Part shown: positions 24,301 to 35,173 of the stretch, one piece after another
How the letters are laid out: each line of letters starts with the position of its first letter
Position numbering within the stretch: position 1 is the stretch's first letter
Assembly (NCBI GenBank): GCA_945643635.1
Contig: CALZFC010000288.1
Coordinates: forward strand, 122,501-186,500
Origin: Allodiplogaster sudhausi
Taxonomy: Eukaryota; Nematoda; Chromadorea; Rhabditida; Diplogasteridae
Direction of reading: 5' to 3'
Length of the DNA: 64,000 nt
Position numbers and translations under genes: made by a program
The notes under the pieces: model-generated
Databases searched by the model: none
What the model was told of the DNA's origin: nothing
The model's input: the letters and a program-made list of their open reading frames with translations, nothing else

Positions 24301-24417
24301 CTCTGGGGGTTGTGCACCCTTCTTTTCAATTGAGATTTCATCTTTTTGTATCTCTGCTCTGCTTCCTTCCTTGACCCTTTGCCCTTTGGCTAACTCATAT
24401 TGTGATGAGCGCCTCAT
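21325..24417 (-). CDS. Transposase-like protein, 995 aa, two micro-introns
   Basis: Exons 24417-23797, 23741-22376 and 22325-21325 (TGA). Introns of 55 nt (AAA|GTCAAG...TTCAG) and 50 nt (GAAA|GTGAGA...ATTAG) join the three long frames into one of 2,988 nt. The protein has a charged N-terminus, long coiled coils (residues about 100-400), a central globular part with ITGDKGGDKTKVSLLIGN (about 465-482) and FLTGDFMWLYACLG (about 539-552), then a PHD-like Cys/His cluster (VCSLCESLVHYAC, YICRSC) and a helical tail. The two conserved Asp motifs resemble acidic residues of RNase-H-fold transposases of repeated animal genes; this is inference. An in-phase exon at 24711-24637 (Ser/Asp-rich, donor GTGAGG) may extend the 5' end. 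It lies inside the gap that splits synthetase copy A. Confidence 0.7.
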
Positions 24418-24711
24418 CTAAATCACAAAATCTTTTATTATGGATACTTTACAAAAATTTACAACATTAATTCGAGAGTACATACAAATATAGTGAGAGA
24501 AATTTATCAGAAGAAACGAGAGGAAAATGGCAGGCCGAGAAACCAAATGAGAGAGAGAGAGAGAGACAGAGGGAGAGAGAGAGAGAGAGTGCGAGATGGA
24601 GATGCGGAGAAAGAAGGGAAGACTGCTTCACCTCACTTCGTCCCGCCCAGCGGTCCGCGAGTTGTAGGACGAAGAGTCAGTTGCGGCGTCTTCGCTCTGG
24701 GATGTGCTCTG

Positions 24712-25489
24712 CTGTAACAAATCTCAAGTCTTAATTGAAATAGCTTGGCTTAAAAGATATTATACCTCCATTCAAAGGTTACGGAGAGTTGCATATTATT
24801 TTCAATGCGGTGCAGACACCTTTTTCAGAATGATGTTTTATTTATATATTCACAGTAGCAAATAGGCCATTTGATCAACCACAATTCTAAATCGAATTAT
24901 AAAAAATATGTAGAACGTAAAAGAGAGAGAGAGAAGAATACCGGTAAGAATTGTACAAGCACGGACATGAGGTGAGAATGACACAAGCAATGGGAGCATC
25001 ACCGACAAGAATAGTACAAATAGGGAAAGGGGGGAAATGTTACAAGCATTGTAGGGAAGTGCACTGGTAAGAATTTTACAAGCAGGGGAGGGGCAGGAAT
25101 GTTACAAGCATTGGACGGAAGTAGACCGGTAAGAATGGCACAAGCAGAGGAAGGGCAAGAATGTTACAAGCATTGGAGGGAAGTACATTGGTAGGAATGG
25201 TACAAGCAGGGGAAGGGCAAGAATGTTACAAGAATTGGAGGGAAGTGACTGGTAAGAATGTTACAAGCAGGGAAAGGGAAAGAATGTTACAAACAGAGAG
25301 TAGGGAAATCAATGTTTAGCCGAATAAATCTATATATTTAGATAAACATATAATAAACATACTGGTTCGCATAATATGGGCAGAGTACTCAATAAATAGC
25401 CATTTTACATTGTCCTTCAAAAAATAAGCGGACATAATATACAGAAAAACAAGACGAGTCTCCTTGAAGCAGAGAATGGCCGAGACTTG
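24712..25489. repeat. Tandem repeat, roughly 60-bp units
   Basis: From about 24950 to 25300 there are five or six imperfect units built from GGTAAGAATGTTACAAGCA and a purine-rich half. The flanking DNA is AT-rich without exons. Confidence 0.8.
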
Positions 25490-26387
25490 TCAACTGAGCA
25501 GCCCGTTTTCATCGATCTCGTCATCCGTCCGGCCCTGAAACCCAATCGTAGCTCAACTCACTACAGGCTGTTTTCGGTTATTGAAGTAATTTATGAAGAA
25601 ATGTAGTATTTGAGCAACAAATTTAAAACAAGCTCACAGCAGGAGAAGATGAGCGAGAACGTGCGCGAGAAGCAGATGAATTCTCGCGTGGAGAAGATGA
25701 GCGAGAACGTGCGCGACAAGCAGATGAATTCTCGCGTGAAGTCGACGGATGACGTGTTTTTTCCTGCAATTTCATAAATAACATTTGTTCGTCAATGAGT
25801 AATACTATTAAAATAAATCCATCAACCTCAGGCAGAGTACATGCTTTAGAGAATGCTGTATTAACAGCTATGATAAATTTGCATGTTGTGTAGTAAATAA
25901 AATAAGAAAAACCTTCTCTTCCAGTGAACTTGTATTTCTTCCTTTCCTCCTCGCTCATCCGAACGTGGCGGTTGGGTCGGTGTCCTCTATCACCTCTGCC
26001 GTTGCCTCCACTTCCGCGTCCTCTGAATCCTCCGCCACCTCGACCACGTCCAGCGACGCTTCCGCCGCGGCCTCCTCGTCCTCCTCGAAAATGTCTTCGT
26101 CCTCCTCGAAAATCTCCTCGTCCTCCGCGGACACCGCGTCCGCCATGGAAGCCGCCACGTTCGACCCTGCCTGCGAGTCGGCTCAGGCCGGGGGAAGGAG
26201 AGGACGCCAATTCATTGACGTTTGCGATTCTACAAAGCAAAGCAATTCACATTGAATCATGGATAGAAAGAATAACCCACATTGTGCCCAACTTCGACAC
26301 GCAGTCCAAGATGGACCTCTTCGCGTCGAAGGATTCGACCCGGCGGGATGCTCCACGCTGCATTCCTCGATGGAATTGAGGCTTCAT
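25490..26387 (-). CDS. RGG-box and RS-repeat RNA-binding-type protein, 211 aa
   Basis: Five exons: 26387-26281, 26229-25913, 25867-25827, 25763-25638 and 25534-25490 (TGA). Phases agree and give 636 nt. After a start at ATG 26385-26387 come about 60 residues with DAKRSILDCVSKLGTI. A long RGG domain (GGRGVRGGRGDFRGGR and similar) follows, then HVRMSEEERKKYKF, two copies of RENSSA-RARSRSSSP, and an acidic end DDEIDENGLLS. RGG boxes bind RNA and are arginine-methylated; RS repeats are SR-kinase targets. It resembles RNA-granule or splicing-associated proteins but I cannot name a family. The opposite strand has a Ser/Ala-rich open frame that is a shadow of the RGG codons. Confidence 0.75.
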
Positions 26388-26811
26388 TCTAAAATAATAA
26401 ACATTACAAAATAACATAACGGAATAAAGATTCATAACAAGTGTTTTGATTCCCATGAGAACAAACAGGACGCGGCAGAATCAATAATTTCAAGCTTTGC
26501 TTTGAATTTCCCGCATTTGAGATTTCGCGCATAAAACATGCGATTTTGGCTGCGTACTCTCAAGCTCCGTCCACTTCTCCGGAGCCACAATTCAATGCTT
26601 GATCATGACCGTTTTTACCACTGGATGAATGGCCGTGTCCTTTAAAGGAAACAAAAACTCAATCTTGAATACTCGACTACAATAGGCAGGAGAATTCAAA
26701 AAATGTAGTTTACGATTGACGTTCGTACTCCTTAAATGGCTAATATTCATCAACTTGCTTGTTAATAAACCCAAAATATCCTCTCTTTATTAATATTTTC
26801 ATAAAATTCAG

Positions 26812-28422
26812 ATTCGCGTTGCCTTCACACACCCTCCACTCGTTCTGCATTTGGCCAAAGATCCGCTTACGACCGATTATGATCTCACATCTCTCAGAGT
26901 CGGCAGTTTTAATGACCAAAAATTTTAAAGAATTTTTTAAAATATAATTTTTATACTTTAACTTAGATGTTATCTAAAAAAAAATACAACTCTATTTCTA
27001 AGCCCGGAATCTCCCACGTTTACGCTTTCATCCGCAGGTTGTCTACTGTGCTGGGGCGCCGGTGTTTCCGGCCGTCGCTGACGAGTTTCTACCAAAATTT
27101 CTTCGCGCTCGCCCTAGGTGGACAATTTTGGAAACATTGCGTCCGAGAATGGTCGCGTTTTTGCAGGATATGGATCGACCGAAGCCGGAACATCTTCGCA
27201 CGTCCCTGTTCTAAGCTTGCCTGATGCTCATCTCTGCGCCGGACTTCCAGCTCCTAACTTCGAACATAAGGCAAGAAATTGAAGCAAAATATTCTTATTT
27301 TAAAAGAATAATAATAATATATGTGTAAAGATCGTCGACTTTAACACGGGCGTCGAGGTGGCGGACGGCTCGAGTGGCGAGTTCTGTGTTCGGTCGCCGA
27401 CCCTCATGCTGGGCTATCTGAACAGGCCCGAGGCTACGGCCGAGACCATCGACAAGGACGGATGGCTGCACACTGGTAGGACATGTTGCTATTTAATCAT
27501 AGGGCATTTTTGTGCCGACGTTTATTGACTTAATTCACATATGCGTTTAGGTGACAAGGCTCATATCGATAACCACGGAAGAATGAAGGTGGTCGGTCGA
27601 TTTAAGGAACTCATCAAAGTCTTTGCGCTGCAGGTTTTTTTAATTGCCTTAGAGAACAGCGTCGCTTCCATAACCATTGCATATTTTCATCGTTCCAAGT
27701 GCCTCCCAGCGAAATTGAGCAGGTTCTTATGTCGCATGAACACGTTAGTAGTCGGCATTCCCGATAAGGAGGTTAAAAATCTGTTCTGAACACTTTTTAT
27801 TGATCAAATGAAACTTTGTCTCTTCATTTAATTGATAATTATTGATTGACATTTAGCGTGGTGAAATAATCCGTGGGTACGTTGTGCGAAGGGAGAAGAA
27901 TGGAGAGGAAAGCGTCAAGGCAGAGGAGCTCCTTGAGCTCGTCAAAAGTTCGTTGTCTTTCTCATTCAAAAAATGCCATAACTGTAAGCCTAAATTTTGC
28001 AAATACATTTTACGGCTTAAAAACTGTTCGCAAGAATTACAAAAAAGTGGTAAGAACCTCATCGCAAAATTAAATGTTTATAGATTGAGAAATGAAGCCT
28101 AAATCGGCGACATATATAATGAAGATTTCAAATATATACACTGGGAGAATTGGAAGGAAGATGCAGTACTTTGAGGACTTCGGGATCAACTCCAATGAAG
28201 GAAGCGCAGATTTCTTGTATCCGAAGTCACGTATTCTAATTATATACAAATAACACCACAACAACATTTACATTCATGTTTCCATCAGAGCCACTCGCCC
28301 ACTACAAGCATATCACGGGCGGCTTGGTCTTTGTGGACGAGCTGCCAAAGAATGGGATGGGCAAGGCTCTGAGGCGCGAGCTGAAGGAACGGGCGCTTAT
28401 GGAGTGCGGGCTCAAGCCTTGA
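26812..28422 (+). pseudogene. Acyl-CoA synthetase copy A, exons 9-16
   Basis: Exons 26812-26898, 27038-27117, 27167-27270, 27331-27475, 27551-27633, about 27690-27773, 27857-27947 and 28289-28422. The final exon keeps PKNGMGKALRREL and ends in LKP. Lesions: exon 10 is 8 nt shorter than in copy B, shifting the frame. The exon 14 acceptor CCAG has become CCAAG, and the exon lacks about 11-13 nt after GAACACGTT. The motif YGLTE reads YGSTE. Exon 11 keeps a GC donor (AAG|GCAAGA). With the frameshift in exon 8 this copy cannot encode a working enzyme. Confidence 0.85.
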
Positions 28423-28981
28423 TCATCGCCTCCTCTAACTTTTTATCACTTCATTTTACATCTAGCTTATCTACCAATTATAGCTTTAGCTCTACCACAC
28501 CCTTGTTTATTTTTTTTAAAAACAGTTTTGTTTTCAACTAGCCTTGAAGGCTAATTGTTAGAGTTTCCAGATCCATCTGCTTCTTAATAAATAACATCAC
28601 AACAGCTATATTACTTGAAGATGAAATGAAGAACATCAATTCGAAAAAGCCTGAGGGCTCACCGCCCCACGTCATTCCGTCCTACCAAAGCGAGTTGCAA
28701 TGGCGCACATCGATATGCCAGTACTGAAAATATTCTCCTCTCTATTGGGGTTTTCTATAGCCGCTACAGTTGAAACTGGTTAATTCAGTGTATCCCACAT
28801 ATTTATCAAGAGTCATGGATGAAAGTTTCTCCCCCGGAAAAGGCTATTATCCTCGTCACTCAATCGTTTTAACCTCTTCGAAACGACTTTGGATTGTTTA
28901 CTTTATACTCTGTCCATATTTTGAGAGTGCTCAGAAGTAGTTAGAAATAAATTAAATTTTGAATTTCCCGCCAGGATGCCA
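28423..28981. other. Downstream flank shared by synthetase copies A and B
   Basis: Non-coding. 28423-28950 aligns with 34358-34870, showing that the duplication unit includes several hundred bases downstream of the stop codon. Confidence 0.7.
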
Positions 28982-29118
28982 CTACATCTTGGCCACTCTC
29001 CTCTCGCGCGCTGCCTTCTCTCGCAGCTCGCGTCGCAGAATTTTGCCGGCGGCCGACTTGGGAATCGCCTCCACGAAGACGACTCCTCCCTTGAAGCGCT
29101 TGTACGGCGACAGCTAGC
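28982..29118 (-). pseudogene. Orphan last exon of an E-type acyl-CoA synthetase
   Basis: Reads [20 protein letters not shown] and ends VAKM before TAG at 28982-28984. It aligns with the last exon of copy E (35174-35310). The first full codon is TAG (29114-29116) where copy E has AAG. No upstream exons are present, so it is a relic. Confidence 0.8.
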
Positions 29119-29419
29119 CTGTGGACAACGGAGTTGAGTAATTCATTAAATAGTATTGACTGATTGATCACGATTGCTATTGCTGTGAGTTTTCTTTCCG
29201 TTTCATTCATCTCTTCTACCAATTCATCTCATTTCGTTCATCTCTTCTATCAATTCATCTCTTATATCAAGTTTGCTCTTGCTGACAGTGGTTCTCATTT
29301 GGATCACTTCTAATCCGATTAGGCTAGTGATTTGACCGCCAATCGAATTCATCAAGTGTTACATTTAATTGTAACACGGAGAGTAAATAAAAGTTTTTTC
29401 CTATCTAGAAAAAGAGAAT

Positions 29420-29527
29420 ATGCCTCACTCGTCGCCGTTCCCGCCGGTGGAAGTCATCGAAGAGGCTGTGCATGCCATGCTGATCCGCGACATTCGCGCA
29501 CACGTCAAGGAGGATCCCGCGAAAGTC
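29420..29527 (+). pseudogene. Orphan first exon of an acyl-CoA synthetase
   Basis: Starts MPHSSPFPPVEVIEE and ends at a GTCAGT donor, aligning with exon 1 of copies B, C and D but lacking two codons before the donor. The next exon-like sequence downstream is exon 1 of copy B at 30243, so it is a duplicated leftover. Confidence 0.75.
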
Positions 29528-29699
29528 GTCAGTCTTCACCGGAATAGTCTCTTACTTTATTAGAATAACTGCTTTTCAATCTTATGATTTTATTGTACAA
29601 TATTCTGCAAAAGGTGCGATAAAAATTCGCAGTAAATTAATTTGTAAAAAGTATCTTAAAGAACCAGCAAGAAATCGAAGTTTTCTATTGCTCACTCGA

Positions 29700-30142
29700 C
29701 TCAGCTTAACGTGAGAAGAACATAGTAGTATTGAACGCAGTGTAGGAACCACGGGGCTAAACTTTACGGAGCCCTGAGGGATGACATATGAGTTGACCAG
29801 TGAAACTCAGTACAAAGTGCCCGGGCCGAAACCCAAGTAGTGTCAATGAATTGCTCGCCGCACTCGCACTGACGCCAAACAGGTTTTTTTTAGAGAGTGC
29901 AGGGAAAGTTCTCCTCATTTCGTGAAAGCATGAGAATGATTGATGTGCACCACGGGGAAGTGGATGTTTTGCAATTCATACTAAACGTACTCATCTTCAC
30001 CGATGTTCATGATAAACGAGAGGAGAGCAATAGATATAAAGAAAGAATTTATAGCAACTTCCACCATCGTGGTGACTTCGTTTCAACTACCAAATGTCAG
30101 ATGCTAAGGACTAAAACTTCATTTTTTTTCCATGTTATTTAG
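29700..30142. repeat. Dispersed repeat lying upstream of synthetase genes
   Basis: Sequence around CGTGAAAGCATGAGAATGAT and AAAGTGCCCGGGCCGAAACC recurs upstream of copy C (48330-48480) and repeatedly upstream of copy D (61150-62720). Translations of the 29897-30142 copy and of the inverse 62418-62176 copy share a SS-RE-M-MIDV pattern. Confidence 0.65.
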
Positions 30143-30242
30143 AAATATGTGAACATATATTTTAAGTCGTAAATTGCCGAATTTAGAGTTGGTAGAGTTT
30201 TAAAGTAAAGTAAATAAGAAAGTTTATCTTTAACAGAAAAAT

Positions 30243-33200
30243 ATGCCTTTTTCCTCGCCGTTTCCGCTATTGGAAGTGATCGAAGAAACGATGCACGCCA
30301 AGCTGATTCGCGCCATTCGCGCACACGGCAAGGAGGATCCGGAGAGAGTCGCACTCGTCAGTCTTCAACAGATTATTTTATTTTATTTATTTACACTTCG
30401 TAAACACATATGGCAACATTGAGAACTATAATACCGAATATATTATATTCTTTCTTTAATTGAATAATTGTTGGCCAATCGTAACATTTAACTGTTCATA
30501 ATTCCGATAATAAAGCAATGATAAACATCGCTAAGCTCACTCGGAAACACATCCATCGCTACAAATTACTCTGCGAAAATCGTTTTAAATTAATTTATAA
30601 AAATGGCTTCCGTAAGAACAATTTGAATTGAAAATAAAGTCATTATTTTACCAACATACAGGTTAGCGCCCATGACGAATCTTCTCGCCTGACGTACGCG
30701 GAGCTTCTCGTGAAGGCGAATGCAATGCAAGCCTTTCTTCAGTCACGAGAAGAGAAACGAGGAGATGTCGTCACTTTTGTGCACTACAATTGCATCGAGT
30801 AGGTCTTCTTTTATATATATATATATGTATATATTTTAAAATTAATTTTGTTATTTATCTTTTAAATCGTTTATGTGCATATTTGTATAACACAATTCAT
30901 AATTTAAAAAAAATTGCCTGCAAATCGCAGAGGAACGATCGTCTCGCTCGGCACGTGGATGTCCGGTTGCGTCATCTCAGGAGCGAGTGCTTTCTTCACT
31001 GCCTGTGCGTTATTTCGGTGTCTCGTATTTGTCGTCTAGCGTAATTTGTGAATACATACGCAAATATTGCACCTACCGTTGAAGCAAACACTTAAAAGAG
31101 AGTGTTCGCCGAAATAACTTATTTGATATTTCAAACTGCGGCCACGAGTAAACGCGGCAATTCGAACCAGCAACACTTATTTTTCTTTCATGATCGTCCT
31201 CCTTTAAATGACAGATGAGCTCGTCTACCAGCTGGCCGATTCAAGGGCGTCGGTTGTCGTCTCGGACGAGGAACATCTTGAGCGAGTCTTGGAAGCAGCG
31301 CGGGAATGCGAGCATGTCAAGGTGTCGTTTTTTTCTCCTTGCAATTCAAAATATATACATATGTACATATATTTAGTTGCTAACTATTTAAAAAAAAAAA
31401 TACCTATGTATATACCTATTTTCTCTACTAGTACCCATCCCAGTATAACACCCTCCCCCCCACCCCCACCCCTCCAATAGTGCCCAGCTTCTCAAACAGT
31501 GTATTTCCTCAACTCGACACGTACCTCGAATGGATCCATGAGGCATGGGCATAGTGAAATGAGTTCATTTAAAACCTGCAGTAAAAAAGATCTTCCAGTG
31601 ACGATTCCATTGAAGTCGAGCAATGATTCTTTCTTTTAGAATAAAATGTTGTTATCAAACTTTTAGTGCATCACTTTGGAAATAGTATCCCCTGCCTACT
31701 CTAATATTGAAAAATAGTACCCTGGGTACTAATAGAGTAAATATGGTATGCCGCAGATTCTTCATCAATTCAGACGATCGTCTGCATCCGCGACAAGGGC
31801 AGCTCTTTCGCTCTTCCAGAATGCGTCGTCGACTTTGCCGACGTCATGGCTCTGCACACTGACGATGCTCCTGTAGATGGTAAAGGACTATCTAAACGAG
31901 ATTGATATTAAAGGATCACGAAAGGCATCCACAATTTGTTTGAATTTTCTTGACTATTGTTGTCGCATCTCCCTATGTCAATCAAAAGGGCACGAATTCA
32001 AGATTAAGTTTCGAGCTCCGTTAAATGGAGACTGTTTTGTTTATTTATATTTAGCATTCTTTTGAAGTGTTTTTGCCTAGTTCCCTGCAATTCGCTCGCT
32101 TCCCTACCGTACTCTTCTGGCACGACCGGCGCACCGAAAGGCGTGATGCTATCTCATGTGGCCATCGGCACGGGAGCTGAGATCTTTCGGAGGTTATTTA
32201 ATTATCTTTACTCTACCGCTTATGTGAGTGTCAGAACTTTCAATTTATTAGATTTCTTCCTTTAAATTCAGCCAAATCGTTGACGTATTTGGTCCAGTGC
32301 TTACTGATGGCGGACAGTACCAGATCACCAAGGCGCGTTGTTTTGGGGGACATTGCATTCCAGTTCTCAGTGTTATTTATTTATTTATTTTTTTTATTTC
32401 TTTGAAATATTGAAATCGCAAGATACATCTTTCTTCTGTATCAGTTCCCAAACCATAATTATTCTTCTAAATTACAGTGAGTGAAAAACGGCCTTCTCAG
32501 GAGTACTTCCTCCTGAATCTGGCACTGTATCATCAGTTCGGCTTCATGATTCTCAAGGCCATACTTCTGGGCGGTGCGACTGCTGTTGTCATGAAGAAGT
32601 TCGACGACTCGCGCCTCTACTGCGCAATGCTACAAAAGTACAAGGCAGTATCAATACGAAAAATTTTTTCCACTTGTTAACCAAAACATTCTCTGTATTC
32701 CTAATATTTTAGTAAACGGAGCAAATAACTCAATCTTCGTGCCCCTTTGGCTGACGCAAAGGCGGAAGAGTATCTGATTTAGAGAATCTCGACTTCAATA
32801 GTCTGGAAAATTAACATAGTTTACGAATGGCAAATACATATATTTCATTCATCAACTTGATTTAAAAAAATCCAAAATATAATCTTTTTATTAGTTTGTA
32901 ATATTTTCGTAAAATTCAGATTAGCCTTGCGTTCGCAACCCCTCCACTCATTCTGCTCTTAGCAAAAGAATCACTCACGGCCGACTATGATCTCACATCT
33001 CTCAGAGTCGGCAGTTTTGATGTGCAAAAAATTTTAAGAAACGGCTTTTAAAACTCTTTATATTAAATTAATTTGCTACTAACTCAAAGCATTTTCATCT
33101 CTAATATTAAGCACAGAATCTCTCACGTCGAAGACCAGAAAGCTTTCTCATCCACAGGCTGTCAACTTTGCCGGGGCGCCGGTGTTTCCGGCCGTAGCTG

Positions 33201-34357
33201 ACGAGTTTCTAGCAAAATATCCTCATGTCCGAGTGCTCGCGCAAGGTTGACAATTTAGAAAACCTTGCATCCGGGAATCGTCACGTTTTTGCAGGCTATG
33301 GATTGACCGAAGCCGGAGCATGTTCGCATTTCCCTGATTTATGCTTACCAGACGCTCATCTCTGCGCCGGACTTCCAGCGCCTAACTTTGAACATAAGGC
33401 AAAAAATTGAAAAAAAATTGATCATTTATTTTAAAAGAAGAAACATAAATGGGTGAAGATCGTGGACTTTGACACGGGCGCCGAGCTGCCGGACGGCTCG
33501 AGTGGCGAGTTGTGTGTTCGGTCGCCTACCCTCATGCTGGGCTATCTGAACAGGCCCGAGGCTACGGCCGAGACCATCGACAAGGACGGATGGCTGCACA
33601 CTGGTCGGACTTGTTGCTAGTTCTTATTTAATCATAGAGCATTTTGTGGCTACATTTATTAACTTGGTTCTTATATGCGTTTAGGTGACAAGGCTCATAT
33701 CGATAGCCACGGAAGAATGAAGGTGGTCGGTCGATTTAAGGAACTCATCAAAGTCTTTGCGCTGCAGGTCTTTTTAATTGCCTTAGAGAACAGCGTCGAT
33801 TCAAACAGCAGAACATATTGTAATAGATATACTTCTTCTAAAAATAAAAATAAATTCAGATCTTATTGATCTGATCGTTCCAGGTGCCTCCCATCGAAAT
33901 AGAGGACGTTCTTATGTCGCACGAACACGTTCGCGATGCTGCAGTAGTCGGCGTTCCAGATAAGGAGGTTAAGAATATTCTTTTCATTGATTAAATGAAA
34001 CTTTCTCTCTTCATTTAATAATTATTTATTGATATTTAGCGTGGCGAGATAATCCGGGCGTACATCGTGAGAAGGGAGAAGAATGGAGAGGAAAGCGTCA
34101 AGGAAGAGGAGCTCCTCGAGCTCGTCAAAAGTTGGCAGTGCAGATTTCTTGTATCCAAAGCCACGTATTCTGGTTATATACACATAACTAAACAGCAAAA
34201 TTTACATTTATGTTTTCCATCAGAGCGACTCGCCCACTACAAACACATCACGGGAGGCTTGGTCTTCGTGGACGAGCTGCCTAAGAATGGGATGGGCAAG
34301 GTGCTGAGGCGCGAGCTGAAGGAGCAGGCGCTAAGGGAGTGCGGGCTCAAGCCTTGA
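30243..34357 (+). CDS. Acyl-CoA synthetase / 4-coumarate-CoA ligase-like, copy B, 565 aa
   Basis: AMP-forming ligase that activates a carboxylic acid to the acyl-adenylate and then to the CoA thioester. Sixteen exons: 30243-30356, 30662-30798, 30931-31004, 31215-31321, 31774-31879, 32081-32192, 32272-32336, 32478-32644, 32920-33006, 33158-33245, 33295-33398, 33459-33603, 33685-33767, 33884-33967, 34040-34130, 34224-34357. All phases agree (1,698 nt). Family motifs: [13 protein letters not shown] (about 188-200), GYGLTEAG (353-360), [22 protein letters not shown], and PKNGMGK with catalytic Lys 547. The end LKP is not a peroxisomal signal. Introns 8 and 11 begin GC. The exon 7/8 join (AAGGCGC|GTTG to TACAG|TG) is the least certain. 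No inactivating change seen; substrate unknown. Confidence 0.9.
31420..31755. repeat. MITE-like insertion in intron 4 of copy B
   Basis: Ends with GGGTACTAATAGAGTAAATA then TGGTAT, complementary to the start of the insertion in copy D at 59938 (ATACCGTATTTCTCTTTTAG). The shared interior (GCCTACTCTAATATTGAAAA) shows it was present before B and D separated. Copy C lacks it. It is related to the element at 48911-49337. Confidence 0.65.
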
Positions 34358-34560
34358 TCATCGCCTTCTCTAACTTTTTATCACTTCATTTTTCATCTCT
34401 GTTGCTTATTTACCAATTAGAGATTTATTTTGGTTTAGCTCTACCACACCTTTGTTTATTAGAAAAAAACTATTTTCGCAACTAGCCTTGAACGCTAATT
34501 GTTGGAGTTTGCATATCCATCTGCATCTGACTAAATCACAACACAACAACTATATTAATT

Positions 34561-34649
34561 GAAGATACAATTAAGAACATTAGTCCGAAATAGCCTGATG
34601 GCTCACCGCCCTCAGGCTATTTCGGACTTATGTTCTTCATTGTATCTTC
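34561..34649. other. Near-perfect hairpin, 38-nt arms
   Basis: Arms beginning GAAGATACAATTAAGAACAT pair with a right arm ending ATGTTCTTCATTGTATCTTC, around a 13-nt loop. The aligned flank of copy A (28616-28680) has only the left arm. Confidence 0.85.
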
Positions 34650-35173
34650 GATATGCCAGCAATGAATAATATTCATCTCTCTATTGGAGTTCTTCTATAG
34701 CTGCTACAGTTGAAACCGGATAATCCAGTGTTTTCCAGATCTTAATCAAGAGTCATGGATGAAAGTTTCTACAACGGAAAAGGCTATTTTTGGCGACACT
34801 CAATCGTTTTAACGTCTTCGAAACGACTTTGGATTGTTTAACTTATACTCAATCCATAATGTTTTTATATTTTCTCATGTCTGTGAAAATGCGATATGTA
34901 TGTAATATTTGTGTCATATAAAAATGCATATTCATTTGTCCGAACTTGAAGTAAATGAAGAAACGAGCAACAGAAAGATTAAAGCGTATCTAGACATTGA
35001 AAATCATCTTACCCTATCTATCGCAAATCAAATTAGTATAGGAAAAAATTTTAAAAGTGTTCCTGATATTTTGATGTTCAATGCATTCATTTTTATGAGG
35101 AAAAAAGGGTAGGCAGAGTACTGAAAAGTAGTTTGAAATAAATAAATATTCGAATTTCCCGCCACCGATGCCA
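34650..35173. other. Non-coding spacer
   Basis: AT-rich; partly aligned with the flank downstream of copy A. No gene seen. Confidence 0.5.

Noticed and set aside
24493..24717. Plus-strand Arg/Glu-rich frame
   Set aside because: It covers a GA tract; the minus strand gives an in-phase Ser/Asp-rich exon of the 995-aa gene instead.
25955..26255. Ser/Ala- and Glu/Asp-rich frames overlapping the RGG gene
   Set aside because: Shadows of Gly/Arg codons. The minus-strand RGG frame joins four other exons in phase, the shadows do not.
32330..32338. GC donor at exon 7 of copy B (AAG|GCGCGT)
   Set aside because: A GT donor four bases later (GCGC|GTTG) fits the phase of exon 8 better and also works in copies C and D.
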